This document shows positions 7,223 to 15,947 of a stretch of DNA of 25,125 nt, in pieces (position 1 is the stretch's first letter; the number at the start of each line of letters is the position of its first letter). The notes under the pieces were generated by a model. It saw only the letters and a list, made by a program, of their open reading frames with translations. It had not been told where the DNA came from and did not search any database. Position numbers and translations under genes: made by a program. This DNA comes from PALSA-1355 sp041499515 (GTDB lineage Bacteria; Planctomycetota; Planctomycetia; Pirellulales; PALSA-1355), in the NCBI GenBank assembly GCA_041499515.1, contig JBGQKM010000048.1, forward strand, positions 1 to 25,125, read 5' to 3'.

Positions 7223-7814
7223 TTCCGTGTACCTGCTTTGTCCGATGGGGTTGTGGCCTGTGGCTTGGGACCCCCCCAAAGAGCCACCTCGCGAAAACCC
7301 CGAATAAACGTCCTACGGGCGGATAACCCCCCGAAAATACCGATCTCGGTCGCTGCCAAAAAATGCAGCAATCAAACTATAGTACGCATCAACTTGGATG
7401 CGGGTCACAAATTCTCAACAACTTTTGAACGTCGCAAAACGGGCGACCCATTTCTGGGCAACTTGGCGAAAACTCCGGCTGTTTCAGCGGTTCCGTGCCC
7501 CGGCGGCGTACCGACGTTCTACCAGCCGGTCGGTCCAGCGCCCCGACAGGACACTTCGTCCGGCGCGGCACTAGAACCTCTCCGACGGTCGTGGCCATCC
7601 GCGGGTCACTTGTCGCTTTCGGATAATCGACAGAACCGGCAAAGATATACAGCCGTTTTTCGCAAATTGGAAAACCTGACTCGTCAGGTACCACTGCCAG
7701 AGCCGGCCGGTTTGACGCAGGTTTGCGCGTAACCTAAATCTCCAGTGAGCGTTCCGGTGCGGCCGCCACTGGCCCCCGACCGCGTTCGGACAATTCGAAC
7801 CCCCAGGTTGAATC
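7223..7814. promoter_or_regulatory. Divergent intergenic region between DksA-like and FHA genes
   Basis: These 592 bases lie between two genes read outward and should hold both promoters. No reading frame here looks like protein. Visible small features are a hairpin-capable CGCATC-AACTTG-GATGCG (7385-7402), a GCTGC/GCAGC pair flanking an A-rich loop (7352-7369), and the palindrome at 7674-7689 noted separately. A TATAGT hexamer occurs on both strands around 7379, without a convincing -35 box. Confidence 0.4.
7674..7689. promoter_or_regulatory. Perfect palindrome, candidate operator
   Basis: ACCTGAC-TC-GTCAGGT is a perfect inverted repeat with 7-base arms and a 2-base centre, 125 bases upstream of the FHA gene start. 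The size and symmetry suit a dimeric transcription factor site. No factor can be assigned. Confidence 0.3.
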
Positions 7815-10292
7815 ATGGTTGTTTTGGCCAAGAAACACTCTTCTCGCTTGGCCCAAGGCCAGGCTGTCGGCGCCTTATGCCTGCGGATTGTAGGCACGGC
7901 ACGCAATGGACAGATTGTCCGCCTCGCGGCTCCGAAATGCACGATCGGTTCGGCCCGTGGCTGTACCTTGCGATTGGTGGCCGCGGGCGTGCGACCATTG
8001 CATTGCGTCATTCTCTGCGGTTCACGCGGTACCGTCATTCGATGCTGGGCCGCCGACACACGACTCAATGGGCATACTTTCAGCGACGCGCTATTGGTCG
8101 TTGGCGATCGCTTGACCATTGGCCCGATCGAGCTCGAGGTGGTCGCCTCCGACGCGGCTGCACCGATGGGACAGGAAAACGCAAACGCTAGGGAGACCCA
8201 AATCCTTACACCGACCGCGATCAGCCCAGCGTTTCAGCGGCCGGCCAGTCGGCCGGAATTGGCCACTCACGCCCCCCAAATCGCCGAGCAGCTTGCGCAA
8301 CTCGAGTCGGCGCGCAACGCGCTTCAACAGCAACGCCAAGAGTGGGAAGCAGAAAGCGTTCACGCGCGTCGCGACCTTGAAGAAAAGCAGGAAAGTTACC
8401 GCCGTGCCCAGGAAGAGTTTCGGCTTGCGCAAGACAGTCTTGAGCAGCAGCGAGGCGCCTGGACGATCGAGAATACGCGCGTCCAGGCGGAACTGGAGCA
8501 CGAGCGCGCCGCATTGCTCCAGCAGCGTGAAGAAATAACTCGATGGCTTCAGGAATTGGAACGCAACCGCGTCCAGTCGCAAACGCGATTTGAGTCCGAA
8601 TTGGCGCAGCTCGAACAAGTACAAAAAGATTGGAAGATCCACCAGACGGAAGAAGAGCAACGCCTTGCCGAAGAATGGGCCCAACTCGACATCCAACGGG
8701 CGGAGCTCCACCGCGGCCACGACGAAATCGAAGCACTGCGCCAAACGGCACTCCAGGAGCGAGCGCAAGTCGCGGACGAATTAGCGGCGGCTCGACAGCG
8801 GGGAGATCAACCGTCAGCCGACTTGGAGAACCCTCTTTCCGAGCAAACCGCGAGCCACCAGCAGCGTCAGGCCGAACTCGAACGTCGCGCCTTGGAACTC
8901 GACGCCGCGGGGCGCGAACTAGGCCGGCGCGAAACCGCGGTTGCCCAGGCAGAAGACGCTGCTCGAGCTGCGGCCGGGGAATTGCACGAACGCCGTGTCA
9001 AACTCGAAGCTCAGGCGGCCGCTGCGCCCCCGGTCGGCCTCGACCTCGCGTCCACCACCGAGCGGGAGCAGCGGTTGTTGGCTGACCGCGAGGAACTGGA
9101 GGCCCAGCGGGCCCAGTTCGAATGCGAGCAGCGCAATTGGAGTGAAGCGCAGGTCCGACACGACGCAATGAATACCGAACATCTCGAAAAAATCAAATGC
9201 CGAGCAGACAATCTGCAACAGCAAGAAGCGACGCTGCAGGCCGAGCGCCAAGAGCTGGCGCGAATTCGTCAAGCGCAGGAAGCAAAACTGGTCGAGCAAA
9301 CCCATGCCTTGGAACAGTTGGTGGCTGAAGTCGAAACACGCCGTGTCGCACTCGACGCCGAGTGCCAGGCCCGTCAGGCCGAACAGGAACAAGCCGCCGA
9401 GGCATCGCAAGACCGTGCTGCCGAATTGGAAAGGCGGGAAAGCGAATTGGCCCAGCGGCTGGAAATGGCGACGGGCTTGGAGCAGGAGAATTTGGATCTC
9501 GAACGACAGCGGGCCGAACTCGAAGCCGAACAAAGAGACGGGCAAGAACAGAAACAGAACCAGGTCTTACCGCGTGCCGAGGCGGAACTGGACCATGTTC
9601 GGCCGACGGTGGACGACGATTCCCAGGATACTGCATCGAACTGGAGTGCCGTGACGGAGGGCGAGCCGGCAACCGCCGACCTATCCGCCGAACAAGTGGC
9701 ATCCCCAGTCGCCCGACCGCGTGAGGGCGACCCACCTCAGCCGTCTGACGGAGAAGAGTCGATCGAAGAGTATATGGCCGGGCTGCTCAACCGCATGCGA
9801 GGCGGGAATGCTTCCGATGCGTTGTTCACACCCGCTACCAGGCCCAAGCGGAAATCCCAATCGGCGTCATCCCCGAAACCGTCGACGGTCGAGCAGGCGG
9901 AGCGCGACGTCAGTTCGGGACAAATCGTCGACATGCCAATCACGTCGGGAGAATTGGCGCGACGCCCGCAACCCGTTGAGACGTCGGATCTGGCCGCCAT
10001 GCGCGAGTTGGCCAATACCCATGCTCGCAGCGCCATCGATACGCATGGAAAGAAGCGGCTGCTAGTCACGACGCTGGGTTCATTCGGCGCGGCTCTCGTT
10101 TTTTTGGCGGGCGCGCTCGCTATATTTCGCCTCGGGCCAGAGGACGATCAGGCGATGCGAACCGGAGCCATGACACTCGTGGTGGCCAGCGTCTACTGGG
10201 CCTATGTCGGGGCCAGGTCAGCAAGGCAATTCGTAACGCCAGGGGTCCACGGCGCTCCGACCATCGAGAAGTCGGCACCAAAAGCGGTCTAG
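7815..10292 (+). CDS. FHA domain protein with long coiled coil and C-terminal membrane anchor
   Basis: This is an 825-residue protein. Residues about 22-110 form an FHA domain, which binds phosphothreonine peptides: GSARGC (45-50), His63 in GVRPLHC and the LNG turn (84-86) are the expected landmarks. From about 145 to 610 the sequence is almost wholly Glu/Gln/Arg/Ala/Leu-rich with heptad character, a long coiled coil. A linker follows, with the short conserved-looking stretch ESIEEYMAGLLNRMRG (648-663). Two hydrophobic segments close the protein (about 749-771 and 784-799), so the coiled coil is anchored in the membrane from its C-terminus. A role as a scaffold linking Ser/Thr kinase signalling to an envelope or division structure is possible but not shown. 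It has no operon partner. Confidence 0.85.
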   Translation: MVVLAKKHSSRLAQGQAVGALCLRIVGTARNGQIVRLAAPKCTIGSARGCTLRLVAAGVRPLHCVILCGSRGTVIRCWAADTRLNGHTFSDALLVVGDRLTIGPIELEVVASDAAAPMGQENANARETQILTPTAISPAFQRPASRPELATHAPQIAEQLAQLESARNALQQQRQEWEAESVHARRDLEEKQESYRRAQEEFRLAQDSLEQQRGAWTIENTRVQAELEHERAALLQQREEITRWLQELERNRVQSQTRFESELAQLEQVQKDWKIHQTEEEQRLAEEWAQLDIQRAELHRGHDEIEALRQTALQERAQVADELAAARQRGDQPSADLENPLSEQTASHQQRQAELERRALELDAAGRELGRRETAVAQAEDAARAAAGELHERRVKLEAQAAAAPPVGLDLASTTEREQRLLADREELEAQRAQFECEQRNWSEAQVRHDAMNTEHLEKIKCRADNLQQQEATLQAERQELARIRQAQEAKLVEQTHALEQLVAEVETRRVALDAECQARQAEQEQAAEASQDRAAELERRESELAQRLEMATGLEQENLDLERQRAELEAEQRDGQEQKQNQVLPRAEAELDHVRPTVDDDSQDTASNWSAVTEGEPATADLSAEQVASPVARPREGDPPQPSDGEESIEEYMAGLLNRMRGGNASDALFTPATRPKRKSQSASSPKPSTVEQAERDVSSGQIVDMPITSGELARRPQPVETSDLAAMRELANTHARSAIDTHGKKRLLVTTLGSFGAALVFLAGALAIFRLGPEDDQAMRTGAMTLVVASVYWAYVGARSARQFVTPGVHGAPTIEKSAPKAV

Positions 10293-10317
10293 AACCGGGG
10301 GCAAAATCGCCTGGGCT

Positions 10318-10334
10318 GTTCCGCATCTCGGAAC
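10318..10334. terminator. Small hairpin between convergent genes
   Basis: GTTCCG-CATCT-CGGAAC forms a 6-base-pair stem with a 5-base loop. It sits in the 58-base gap between the convergent FHA gene and the TIM-barrel isomerase gene. There is no T-run on either side, so it is at best a weak bidirectional terminator. Confidence 0.25.
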
Positions 10335-10350
10335 CATGCTGACGTCGAGA

Positions 10351-11364
10351 CTAGAAGCCCCGGGCTGCGCAAACATCGTCGAAATCGCGCAAGTGATAGT
10401 CGATCTCGACGTAGTCGAGCACTTTGCACAGCGATCGCAGCGCCACGCCCATGCCGTCTGGGCCGCTGAACCCGCCATATTGTCCGCCGGCTTTGACGTG
10501 CGGCTCTAGATCCAAGAATACGCCTGGAATGCCGCGGCGGCGCAGTTTCTGATCCAGTTTCGGCAACATCTCGCGTAACTCTTTGAAAATCGCTTCGTGT
10601 CCGCTGTCGCCCAAATCGGCCGGCACGAAGTGTTTGAGGGTCTCTTCGTCGACGTGCGTTTGCCGTTTGCTCGGTTCCGGATGCCGATAGTCCTTGACGT
10701 GCATCCAACCCAGCCCTCGCTTCATCCAATGAAACTGTTCCAGCACTTCGTAGGTGCTAAAACCTTGGCAGGTGAGATTGCCGGCGTCGAAGACCAGAAG
10801 CAGCGCCGGATGATTCACCTGGTCGTGTATTTCGCCCAGGATCTCGCCGCTCTGGCCGACCAGGTTGGCTTCGAGTTCGACGCCGTAAGTGAGGTCGCTT
10901 CGCAAGCAGACCTCGGCAATTTGTCCCAACTGATCGACCGTCTGCGACAGGTGCTGGCGCGGATCGGTCCCCTTGGGATGATAGAATGAAAAACCGCGAA
11001 TCAACTTGGTCTCGAAGGCGTGCGCAATTTCGCACGCCCGCTTGACGTCCTTCTCCAGATACTTCTTGAACGGTACATACGCGTTTTTCGTGCCGTCTTC
11101 AATGTCCAGCAATTTCACTTTGCCGATGGGCGAACCGATCGAGGCTACGTTCAGTCCATATTCATCCTCCAAGTGGCGGATCGTTTGGATCTCGCCCTTG
11201 CTGAGCTTCATGACGTTTTTGATGCCCTCGCCGGCGTCGATGAATCGCAGGCTGTAGTATTGCAGACCGAGAGCCGCAAAAGCCGCGAACTGCTGAATGG
11301 CCGTTTTCTGATTGGCGGCTTCATCGGCGAAACCGCTGAGGGTCACCTGGGGAGTTTCTGGCAT
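10351..11364 (-). CDS. TIM-barrel sugar phosphate isomerase/epimerase (xylose isomerase-like)
   Basis: This 337-residue protein belongs to the xylose isomerase-like TIM-barrel / AP endonuclease 2 superfamily. These are metal-dependent enzymes that isomerise, epimerise or dehydrate sugars and inositol derivatives. Probable metal ligands lie at the ends of the expected strands: Glu163/Glu165 (GVELEAN), Asp193 (VFDAGN), His222 (WMHVKDYR) and Glu287 (FLDLEPH). There is no signal peptide, so it is cytosolic. It is divergent from, and 179 bases away from, a Gfo/Idh oxidoreductase gene; this pairing is common in sugar and inositol catabolism. The exact substrate cannot be read from the sequence. Confidence 0.86.
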   Translation of the reverse strand: MPETPQVTLSGFADEAANQKTAIQQFAAFAALGLQYYSLRFIDAGEGIKNVMKLSKGEIQTIRHLEDEYGLNVASIGSPIGKVKLLDIEDGTKNAYVPFKKYLEKDVKRACEIAHAFETKLIRGFSFYHPKGTDPRQHLSQTVDQLGQIAEVCLRSDLTYGVELEANLVGQSGEILGEIHDQVNHPALLLVFDAGNLTCQGFSTYEVLEQFHWMKRGLGWMHVKDYRHPEPSKRQTHVDEETLKHFVPADLGDSGHEAIFKELREMLPKLDQKLRRRGIPGVFLDLEPHVKAGGQYGGFSGPDGMGVALRSLCKVLDYVEIDYHLRDFDDVCAARGF

Positions 11365-11543
11365 AACGACTCACCATCCGAGAGATTGGAACCGAATAGA
11401 CGGCCCGTCGACAGCTCGTTCGACCGTGATTAGCCAACGAGAGGGACCATTGTCGAAGAGCCCGGCGTGCGTGACAAGGGGCAATCGGCCCGGCCTGAGT
11501 TTGTGGTTGGATAATTCCTGTTCGCTCAGCTATCTTGATTCTC

Positions 11544-12845
11544 ATGGCGAAAACACGAATCCCTCCCGATTCCTCGACCGAAATCCACTGCCTGCGGGCC
11601 GGAATGGTCGGCACGGGAATGATTTTCGACGAAACGTACCGCCCCTTTTTCGAAGCCGTTTTCCAACGACCGCTGTACCAACCGAGTTTTGGCGTCTGTC
11701 AGGTCGCACTGGCCGCCGTGGCCAGCCGCACCGGCAGGCGAGCCGATGCCTATCGGCACGCTTCGGTCGGGCGCATCGGCCGGTTTGAGAGTTTTTGCGA
11801 GCCGGACAGCGTCGAAAAACTGCTGGCCAGTGGCGTCGACTTTGTCTGCGTCGCCACGCCCGACGATCGCCATTTTTCGGCAGCCCAGGCCGCGCTCGAA
11901 TCCGGCAAACACGTGCTCATCGAAAAACCGTCCGTGCTGTCGTTGGCCGAACTTGACGAGTTGGATCGCGTCGCCCGAGAGCGCAATGTGCTGGCCAAGG
12001 TGGTCTATCACAAGCTGCTCGACCCGGATCACAAGAAGTTGCGGACCCTGGTAGCCGACGGTGAATTGTCGCACGTCAATAACGGCTATTGCACGCTTTT
12101 GGAACCCAAGACCATCTCCGGGAGCCAATTTGCCGAATGGATCCAAGGGCGCAATCCGGGCACGTACGTGGCCGTACACTATATCAAGTTGATCGACTTC
12201 ACGTTTGGCGGCCGGCTCAGGAGCGTGCAATGCACCGGCCAGCGCGGCCTGGTTGGACCGGCCACGGGCCCCACCTGGGACTCGACCCAATTGCGCATGA
12301 TCTACGAATACGCCGATGGGCGCGAAGCCGCTTTCGACATTCACACGTCTTGGGTTACCCCCGACAATTTTCCCGGCTACGTCGAGCAAGAAGTGCAGTT
12401 TCGCTTCGACAACGGCGTGTGGAATGGCCATAGCCGCAAACGGGGAGTCGAATGCACGATCGAAGGCCGCACGCCGATCGAACGCAAGATTACGATGAAC
12501 AACCACTACAATGGCACGTTTCTCGAGCCCTGGGGCCAGCGCTCGCAGCGCGGCTATGGCATCGAAGTGCTGGAGCGATTCGTGCGCGAACTGGCCGAGG
12601 TCGAGTTTGGCGGACCAGCAAGCCAGCGCGACCAACGGCTCGCCGACGCGCGCGCTTTGGCCTACAACGACGTCTCGGCCGATCGCCAAACCGTGGCCGC
12701 CGTGCAAGCCATGGAAACCATACTGGCCAGACATGCCGCGGGCACACCGAATTGCATCGTCCAGGTCAATGACAAGCACGGCGGGCTCGTGCTCTATGCG
12801 CCCGGGTCTGCCGAGCCGGATATCTTGTATGCTCCTCGCGTTTGA
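11544..12845 (+). CDS. Gfo/Idh/MocA family NAD(P)-dependent oxidoreductase
   Basis: The 433-residue protein starts with a Rossmann fold (AGMVGTGMIFDETY, about 19-32). It has the family's EKP motif (HVLIEKPSVLSLAEL), where Lys is the conserved catalytic or cofactor-proximal residue. The C-terminal alpha/beta domain follows. Members oxidise or reduce a hydroxyl/keto group on sugars, inositols or related compounds. ATG 11544 is preferred; a TTG nine bases earlier is in frame. It leads an operon: the aminotransferase gene starts 31 bases later and the deaminase overlaps that. Oxidation by this enzyme followed by transamination of the resulting ketone is an attractive reading, but the substrate is unknown. 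Confidence 0.9.
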   Translation: MAKTRIPPDSSTEIHCLRAGMVGTGMIFDETYRPFFEAVFQRPLYQPSFGVCQVALAAVASRTGRRADAYRHASVGRIGRFESFCEPDSVEKLLASGVDFVCVATPDDRHFSAAQAALESGKHVLIEKPSVLSLAELDELDRVARERNVLAKVVYHKLLDPDHKKLRTLVADGELSHVNNGYCTLLEPKTISGSQFAEWIQGRNPGTYVAVHYIKLIDFTFGGRLRSVQCTGQRGLVGPATGPTWDSTQLRMIYEYADGREAAFDIHTSWVTPDNFPGYVEQEVQFRFDNGVWNGHSRKRGVECTIEGRTPIERKITMNNHYNGTFLEPWGQRSQRGYGIEVLERFVRELAEVEFGGPASQRDQRLADARALAYNDVSADRQTVAAVQAMETILARHAAGTPNCIVQVNDKHGGLVLYAPGSAEPDILYAPRV

Positions 12846-12876
12846 GACCGGAAGATTCTGAGGAAATGACTCGCCG

Positions 12877-14295
12877 ATGACCGACTCCGAGAAACAGACC
12901 TGCTCCGCAATCCAGCATCCCGGCGAAGAGGCGTCCAACGATTTGCGCCGCCGCGCCGCCGCCGTCGAGCCCGCCGCGCTGCGCACCTATACGCCCAGCC
13001 TGGCCGTGTTGGCTCGCAGCGAAGGGAGCTATCACTGGACACCCGAGGGGCGCAAGCTGGCCGATTTTACGTCCGGAGTATTGGTCGCGAATTTGGGGCA
13101 CAACCCGACGCGTTGGTGGAAGCGCGTGCTGGTATATTTGGGCCTCGACGCGCTACCGGCACAGGGCGATTTTTTTTCGGCCATGACGCTCACCGCCTAT
13201 AACGCCTTGACGCCGCTGGAAGTACAGGCGTCCGAGCGGCTTTTGGCCAGCTTGCGCAGCCAGCCCGGCGGCAGCCGTTTGGAACAAGTGATGTGGTCAG
13301 CCACGGGCAGCGAGGCCGTGCAAAAGGCCCTCTGGGCCGCGCTCGATCGCCGGAAAGGAGAAGACGTCATCCTTGCCACGCGCCATGGCTTTCATGGCAA
13401 GAAAGGCCTGGCCGGCGCGGTGACCGGCGGCGAGCACGATCCCGAGCGCGATCCGCGAGTCCGCTTTCTCAGTTTTCCGACCGAAGAGTGCTGCAACATC
13501 GCGCGTCGCCGCGAGCCGCTCGACCTGGCACCCTACGAAAACGAACTGGCCAGCCTGGCCGCCGAATTTGGCCATCGCATCTGCTGCCTGATCACCGAGC
13601 CCTACCTGGGCGGCGGAGGCTCGTACCATCCGCAAAAAGAGTATCTGCAATTGCTCCAGCGCTTCTGTCACCAGCACGACGTCGTCTTCATTCTCGACGA
13701 AGTGCAAGCCAACTTTGGCCGCACCGGCCCGCTGTATGCCTTCACGCACTACGGCGTCGAACCCGACATCGTGCTGTTGGGAAAAGGTCTGGGCAACGGC
13801 GTGCCGGTCGATGCGGCCGTCGGCCGGGCCGATCTGTTTGCCAACATGCACTATGGCGAAGGTTCCGACACCTGGAGCGCCTCGCCGTTGGGCTGTGCCG
13901 CCGTATTGGCAACGCTCGACGAGTTCGAGACGACCGACGTGCTCGGCCATGCCCGACAACTGGCGAAGACGGTAGAAGCTGGTTTGTGCCGGTTGGCCGA
14001 ACTCGACGTCGTGGCGCATGTGCGCGGTGAGGGGCTGGTATGGGGAGTCGAGTGCGCGGCGCTCGCAGAGCATTCAGCCGAAGAGGTCGCCGTGGCCTGC
14101 GTCGAGGCCTGCTATTTGGGCGATGCCTCGGGCCGGGCCATTCACCTGCTGGGCCCGCTGGCCGGCAAAGTGATCCGCGTCAGCCCGCCGCTGGTCATGC
14201 CGCTGGACGAAGCACGCGAGTATCTGGAGGCCATGTTCCACATCTTTTCTTCGGTTCAGCATCGTTTTTCGGCGGCGCCGGCACATGGACGCTGA
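12877..14295 (+). CDS. Class III PLP-dependent aminotransferase
   Basis: This 472-residue fold-type I enzyme resembles the acetylornithine / 4-aminobutyrate / glutamate-1-semialdehyde aminotransferase group. Visible marks are the SATGSEAVQKAL phosphate-binding region (141-152), FILDEVQANFGRTG with Asp274, which contacts the PLP ring nitrogen, and LLGKGLGNGVPV with the Schiff-base Lys303. The C-terminus has the RVSPPLVM block common to the class. The preceding gene is a Gfo/Idh oxidoreductase, 31 bases upstream. The following deaminase start overlaps its end by 11 bases, so the three are probably cotranscribed and translationally coupled. The amino acceptor is probably the keto product of the oxidoreductase (inference). 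It is not obviously an arginine or GABA pathway enzyme from context. Confidence 0.9.
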   Translation: MTDSEKQTCSAIQHPGEEASNDLRRRAAAVEPAALRTYTPSLAVLARSEGSYHWTPEGRKLADFTSGVLVANLGHNPTRWWKRVLVYLGLDALPAQGDFFSAMTLTAYNALTPLEVQASERLLASLRSQPGGSRLEQVMWSATGSEAVQKALWAALDRRKGEDVILATRHGFHGKKGLAGAVTGGEHDPERDPRVRFLSFPTEECCNIARRREPLDLAPYENELASLAAEFGHRICCLITEPYLGGGGSYHPQKEYLQLLQRFCHQHDVVFILDEVQANFGRTGPLYAFTHYGVEPDIVLLGKGLGNGVPVDAAVGRADLFANMHYGEGSDTWSASPLGCAAVLATLDEFETTDVLGHARQLAKTVEAGLCRLAELDVVAHVRGEGLVWGVECAALAEHSAEEVAVACVEACYLGDASGRAIHLLGPLAGKVIRVSPPLVMPLDEAREYLEAMFHIFSSVQHRFSAAPAHGR

Positions 14296-14755
14296 AACCT
14301 TGATGCGTATCGCGCTCGACAAGGCTCGGGCAGGAATCGCCGCGGGCCAGACGCCGTTCGGCTGCGCGATCGCGCTGGACGGCGAAGTGGTCGCCGCGGC
14401 TCACAATTGCGTCTGGGCCACGATCGACATCACGGCCCATGCGGAAATCACGGCCCTGCGCGAAGCCTGCGCCCGCACGGGCCGCGTGCACCTGAGTGGC
14501 GCGATCGTGGCTACCACTTGCGAACCGTGCCCGATGTGCACAAGCGCCCTGCACTGGGCCCGCGTCGACACGGTCTATTACGGCGCGCGTATTGCCGACG
14601 CCACGGTCGCCGGCTTCAACGAACTGCACGTCTCGGCCGAGGACATGGTGCGCCAAGGCGGCAGTTCCCTAAAACTCGTGCCCGGCATTCTAACCGACGA
14701 GTGCGTCGCGCTGTTCGATGAGTGGCGTAAGGTCAAACAAGCCCGCGTCTATTAG
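14285..14755 (+). CDS. Zinc-dependent nucleoside/guanine deaminase-like protein
   Basis: This 156-residue protein has the cytidine/deoxycytidylate deaminase fold. The zinc site is complete: His52 and the proton-shuttle Glu54 in AHAEITAL, and Cys82 and Cys85 in CEPCPMCTSAL. The stretch after the second motif (HWARVDTVYYGARIADATVAG) resembles bacterial guanine deaminases and related nucleoside deaminases more than TadA, so the free base or nucleoside is the more likely substrate than tRNA. It overlaps the aminotransferase gene by 11 bases, implying coupled expression. The stop is followed 12 bases later by the convergent queF stop, with a TAGAC/GTCTA mini-hairpin between them. Confidence 0.87.
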   Translation: MDAETLMRIALDKARAGIAAGQTPFGCAIALDGEVVAAAHNCVWATIDITAHAEITALREACARTGRVHLSGAIVATTCEPCPMCTSALHWARVDTVYYGARIADATVAGFNELHVSAEDMVRQGGSSLKLVPGILTDECVALFDEWRKVKQARVY

Positions 14756-14767
14756 ACTAACTTTCGT

Positions 14768-15139
14768 CTAGCGCTTTGCACCCTTCGACGCCTCGTGCGT
14801 CACCGTCACGTTGGTCGTGATGCCGCCGCGGGCGCTGAAGGCGGCGTGCAGGGTCATGCGCCGGGGCTGAAGCACGGCCACCAGGTCCTCGAGAATGCGG
14901 TTGGTGACATTCTCGTAAAAAATTCCCTCGTCGCGGAACTTTTGCAGATACAGTTTCAGGCTCTTCAGCTCGACGCAGTGGGCCTCGGGCGTATAGGTGA
15001 GCGTGAGCACACCGAAGTCGGGCTGGCCCGTCTTGGGGCACACGCTGGTGAACTCGGGGCAGCGGATTTCGATCGTGTAATCCCGCTGCGGGAATTGGTT
15101 CGGAAACGTCTCGAGAAGTTCACGAAGATGGTCAGGCAT
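14768..15139 (-). CDS. queF: NADPH-dependent 7-cyano-7-deazaguanine reductase QueF (short type I form)
   Basis: QueF reduces the nitrile preQ0 to the amine preQ1, the last free-base step before insertion into tRNA for queuosine. The 123-residue length marks the short, unimodular type. The catalytic Cys34 lies in FTSVCPKTGQPDF with Asp41. The family signature E-L-K-S-L-K-L-Y starts at Glu57 and is followed by FRDEGIFYENV. A ribosome binding site (AAAGGA) lies upstream of the ATG at 15139. It is divergent from queC-queE, which make its substrate preQ0. Finding QueF means the organism makes queuosine rather than only preQ0 or archaeosine-type products. Confidence 0.95.
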   Translation of the reverse strand: MPDHLRELLETFPNQFPQRDYTIEIRCPEFTSVCPKTGQPDFGVLTLTYTPEAHCVELKSLKLYLQKFRDEGIFYENVTNRILEDLVAVLQPRRMTLHAAFSARGGITTNVTVTHEASKGAKR

Positions 15140-15171
15140 ACCGGTCCTTTCGCCAAACGATCTATTCTGGC

Positions 15172-15177
15172 ATTATA
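15172..15177 (-). promoter_or_regulatory. Candidate -10 box of queF
   Basis: TATAAT on the minus strand is a consensus -10 hexamer, 33 bases upstream of the queF start codon in the 118-base gap between queF and queC. No clear TTGACA-like -35 element is seen 16-18 bases further upstream. No preQ1 riboswitch pattern was recognised in this gap. Confidence 0.35.
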
Positions 15178-15257
15178 GAATGGTTCAGGCCAGATGGCGT
15201 CTTGGGCGAACCTACTCATTCGACGTTCCTGTCCGGCGATTTCCCCCCTGCATCTCC

Positions 15258-15947
15258 ATGACAACTTCGGCAGTCATCTTGCTCTCCGGCGGCCTCGATT
15301 CGGCTACCACGGCGGCCATCGCCCAAAGCGAAGGCTTCGACCTGTTTGCGCTGTCGTTCGACTATGGCCAGCGGCATCGGGCCGAATTGGATGCCGCGCG
15401 GCAGGTTGGCGAGAGTTTGGGCGTGCGACGGCATGTGACTTCGAACATCGACTTGCGCCAATTCGGCGCCAGCGCCCTGACCTCGGCCATCGACGTGCCC
15501 AAACGGCGCAGCGCCCAAGAGATGAACGCTGGCATCCCCATCACGTACGTTCCGGCCCGCAATACCGTGTTTCTGTCGCTGGCGCTGGCCTACGCCGAGG
15601 TGCTCGCCGCGGCCGACATTTTCATGGGCGTCAATGCCGTCGACTACAGCGGATATCCCGACTGCCGGCCCGAGTATATCGCGGCTTTCGAGCGGATGGC
15701 CAACCTGGCCACCAAAGCCTCGGTGGAAGGCCGGCTTTCCTTTCGAATCCACACGCCATTGATCCATTGGTCGAAAGCGGAAATCATCCGCTGCGGCACG
15801 CGCTTGGGCGTCGACTATAGCCTGACGCGTAGTTGCTACGATCCCGACACATCGGGCGCGGCCTGCGGCGGATGCGATGCGTGTGTGTTGCGGCTCAAGG
15901 GATTTTCGGAGGCGGGCCTGGCCGATCCGGCGCCGTATCGAACATGA
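15258..15947 (+). CDS. queC: 7-cyano-7-deazaguanine synthase QueC
   Basis: QueC uses ATP and ammonia to convert 7-carboxy-7-deazaguanine to preQ0. The 229-residue protein has the PP-loop ATP pyrophosphatase motif LLSGGLDSATTA at its N-terminus, and the family's PARNTVFLSLAL and MGVNAVDYSGYPDCR blocks. Near the C-terminus is a four-Cys zinc site (Cys193, Cys203, Cys206, Cys209 in AACGGCDAC). ATG 15258 gives the usual short N-terminus before the PP loop. Its stop overlaps the queE start by four bases (ATGA), a sign of translational coupling. Confidence 0.96.
   Translation: MTTSAVILLSGGLDSATTAAIAQSEGFDLFALSFDYGQRHRAELDAARQVGESLGVRRHVTSNIDLRQFGASALTSAIDVPKRRSAQEMNAGIPITYVPARNTVFLSLALAYAEVLAAADIFMGVNAVDYSGYPDCRPEYIAAFERMANLATKASVEGRLSFRIHTPLIHWSKAEIIRCGTRLGVDYSLTRSCYDPDTSGAACGGCDACVLRLKGFSEAGLADPAPYRT

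Noticed and set aside
6617..7732. A 371-codon plus-strand frame across the DksA-like gene
   Set aside because: It lies antisense to the zinc-finger gene and then runs through intergenic DNA. No domain, and no reason to prefer it.
15140..15257. Possible preQ1 riboswitch before queC or queF
   Set aside because: The compact preQ1 aptamer pattern (short GC stem, C-rich loop and A-rich tail) was not found on either strand.
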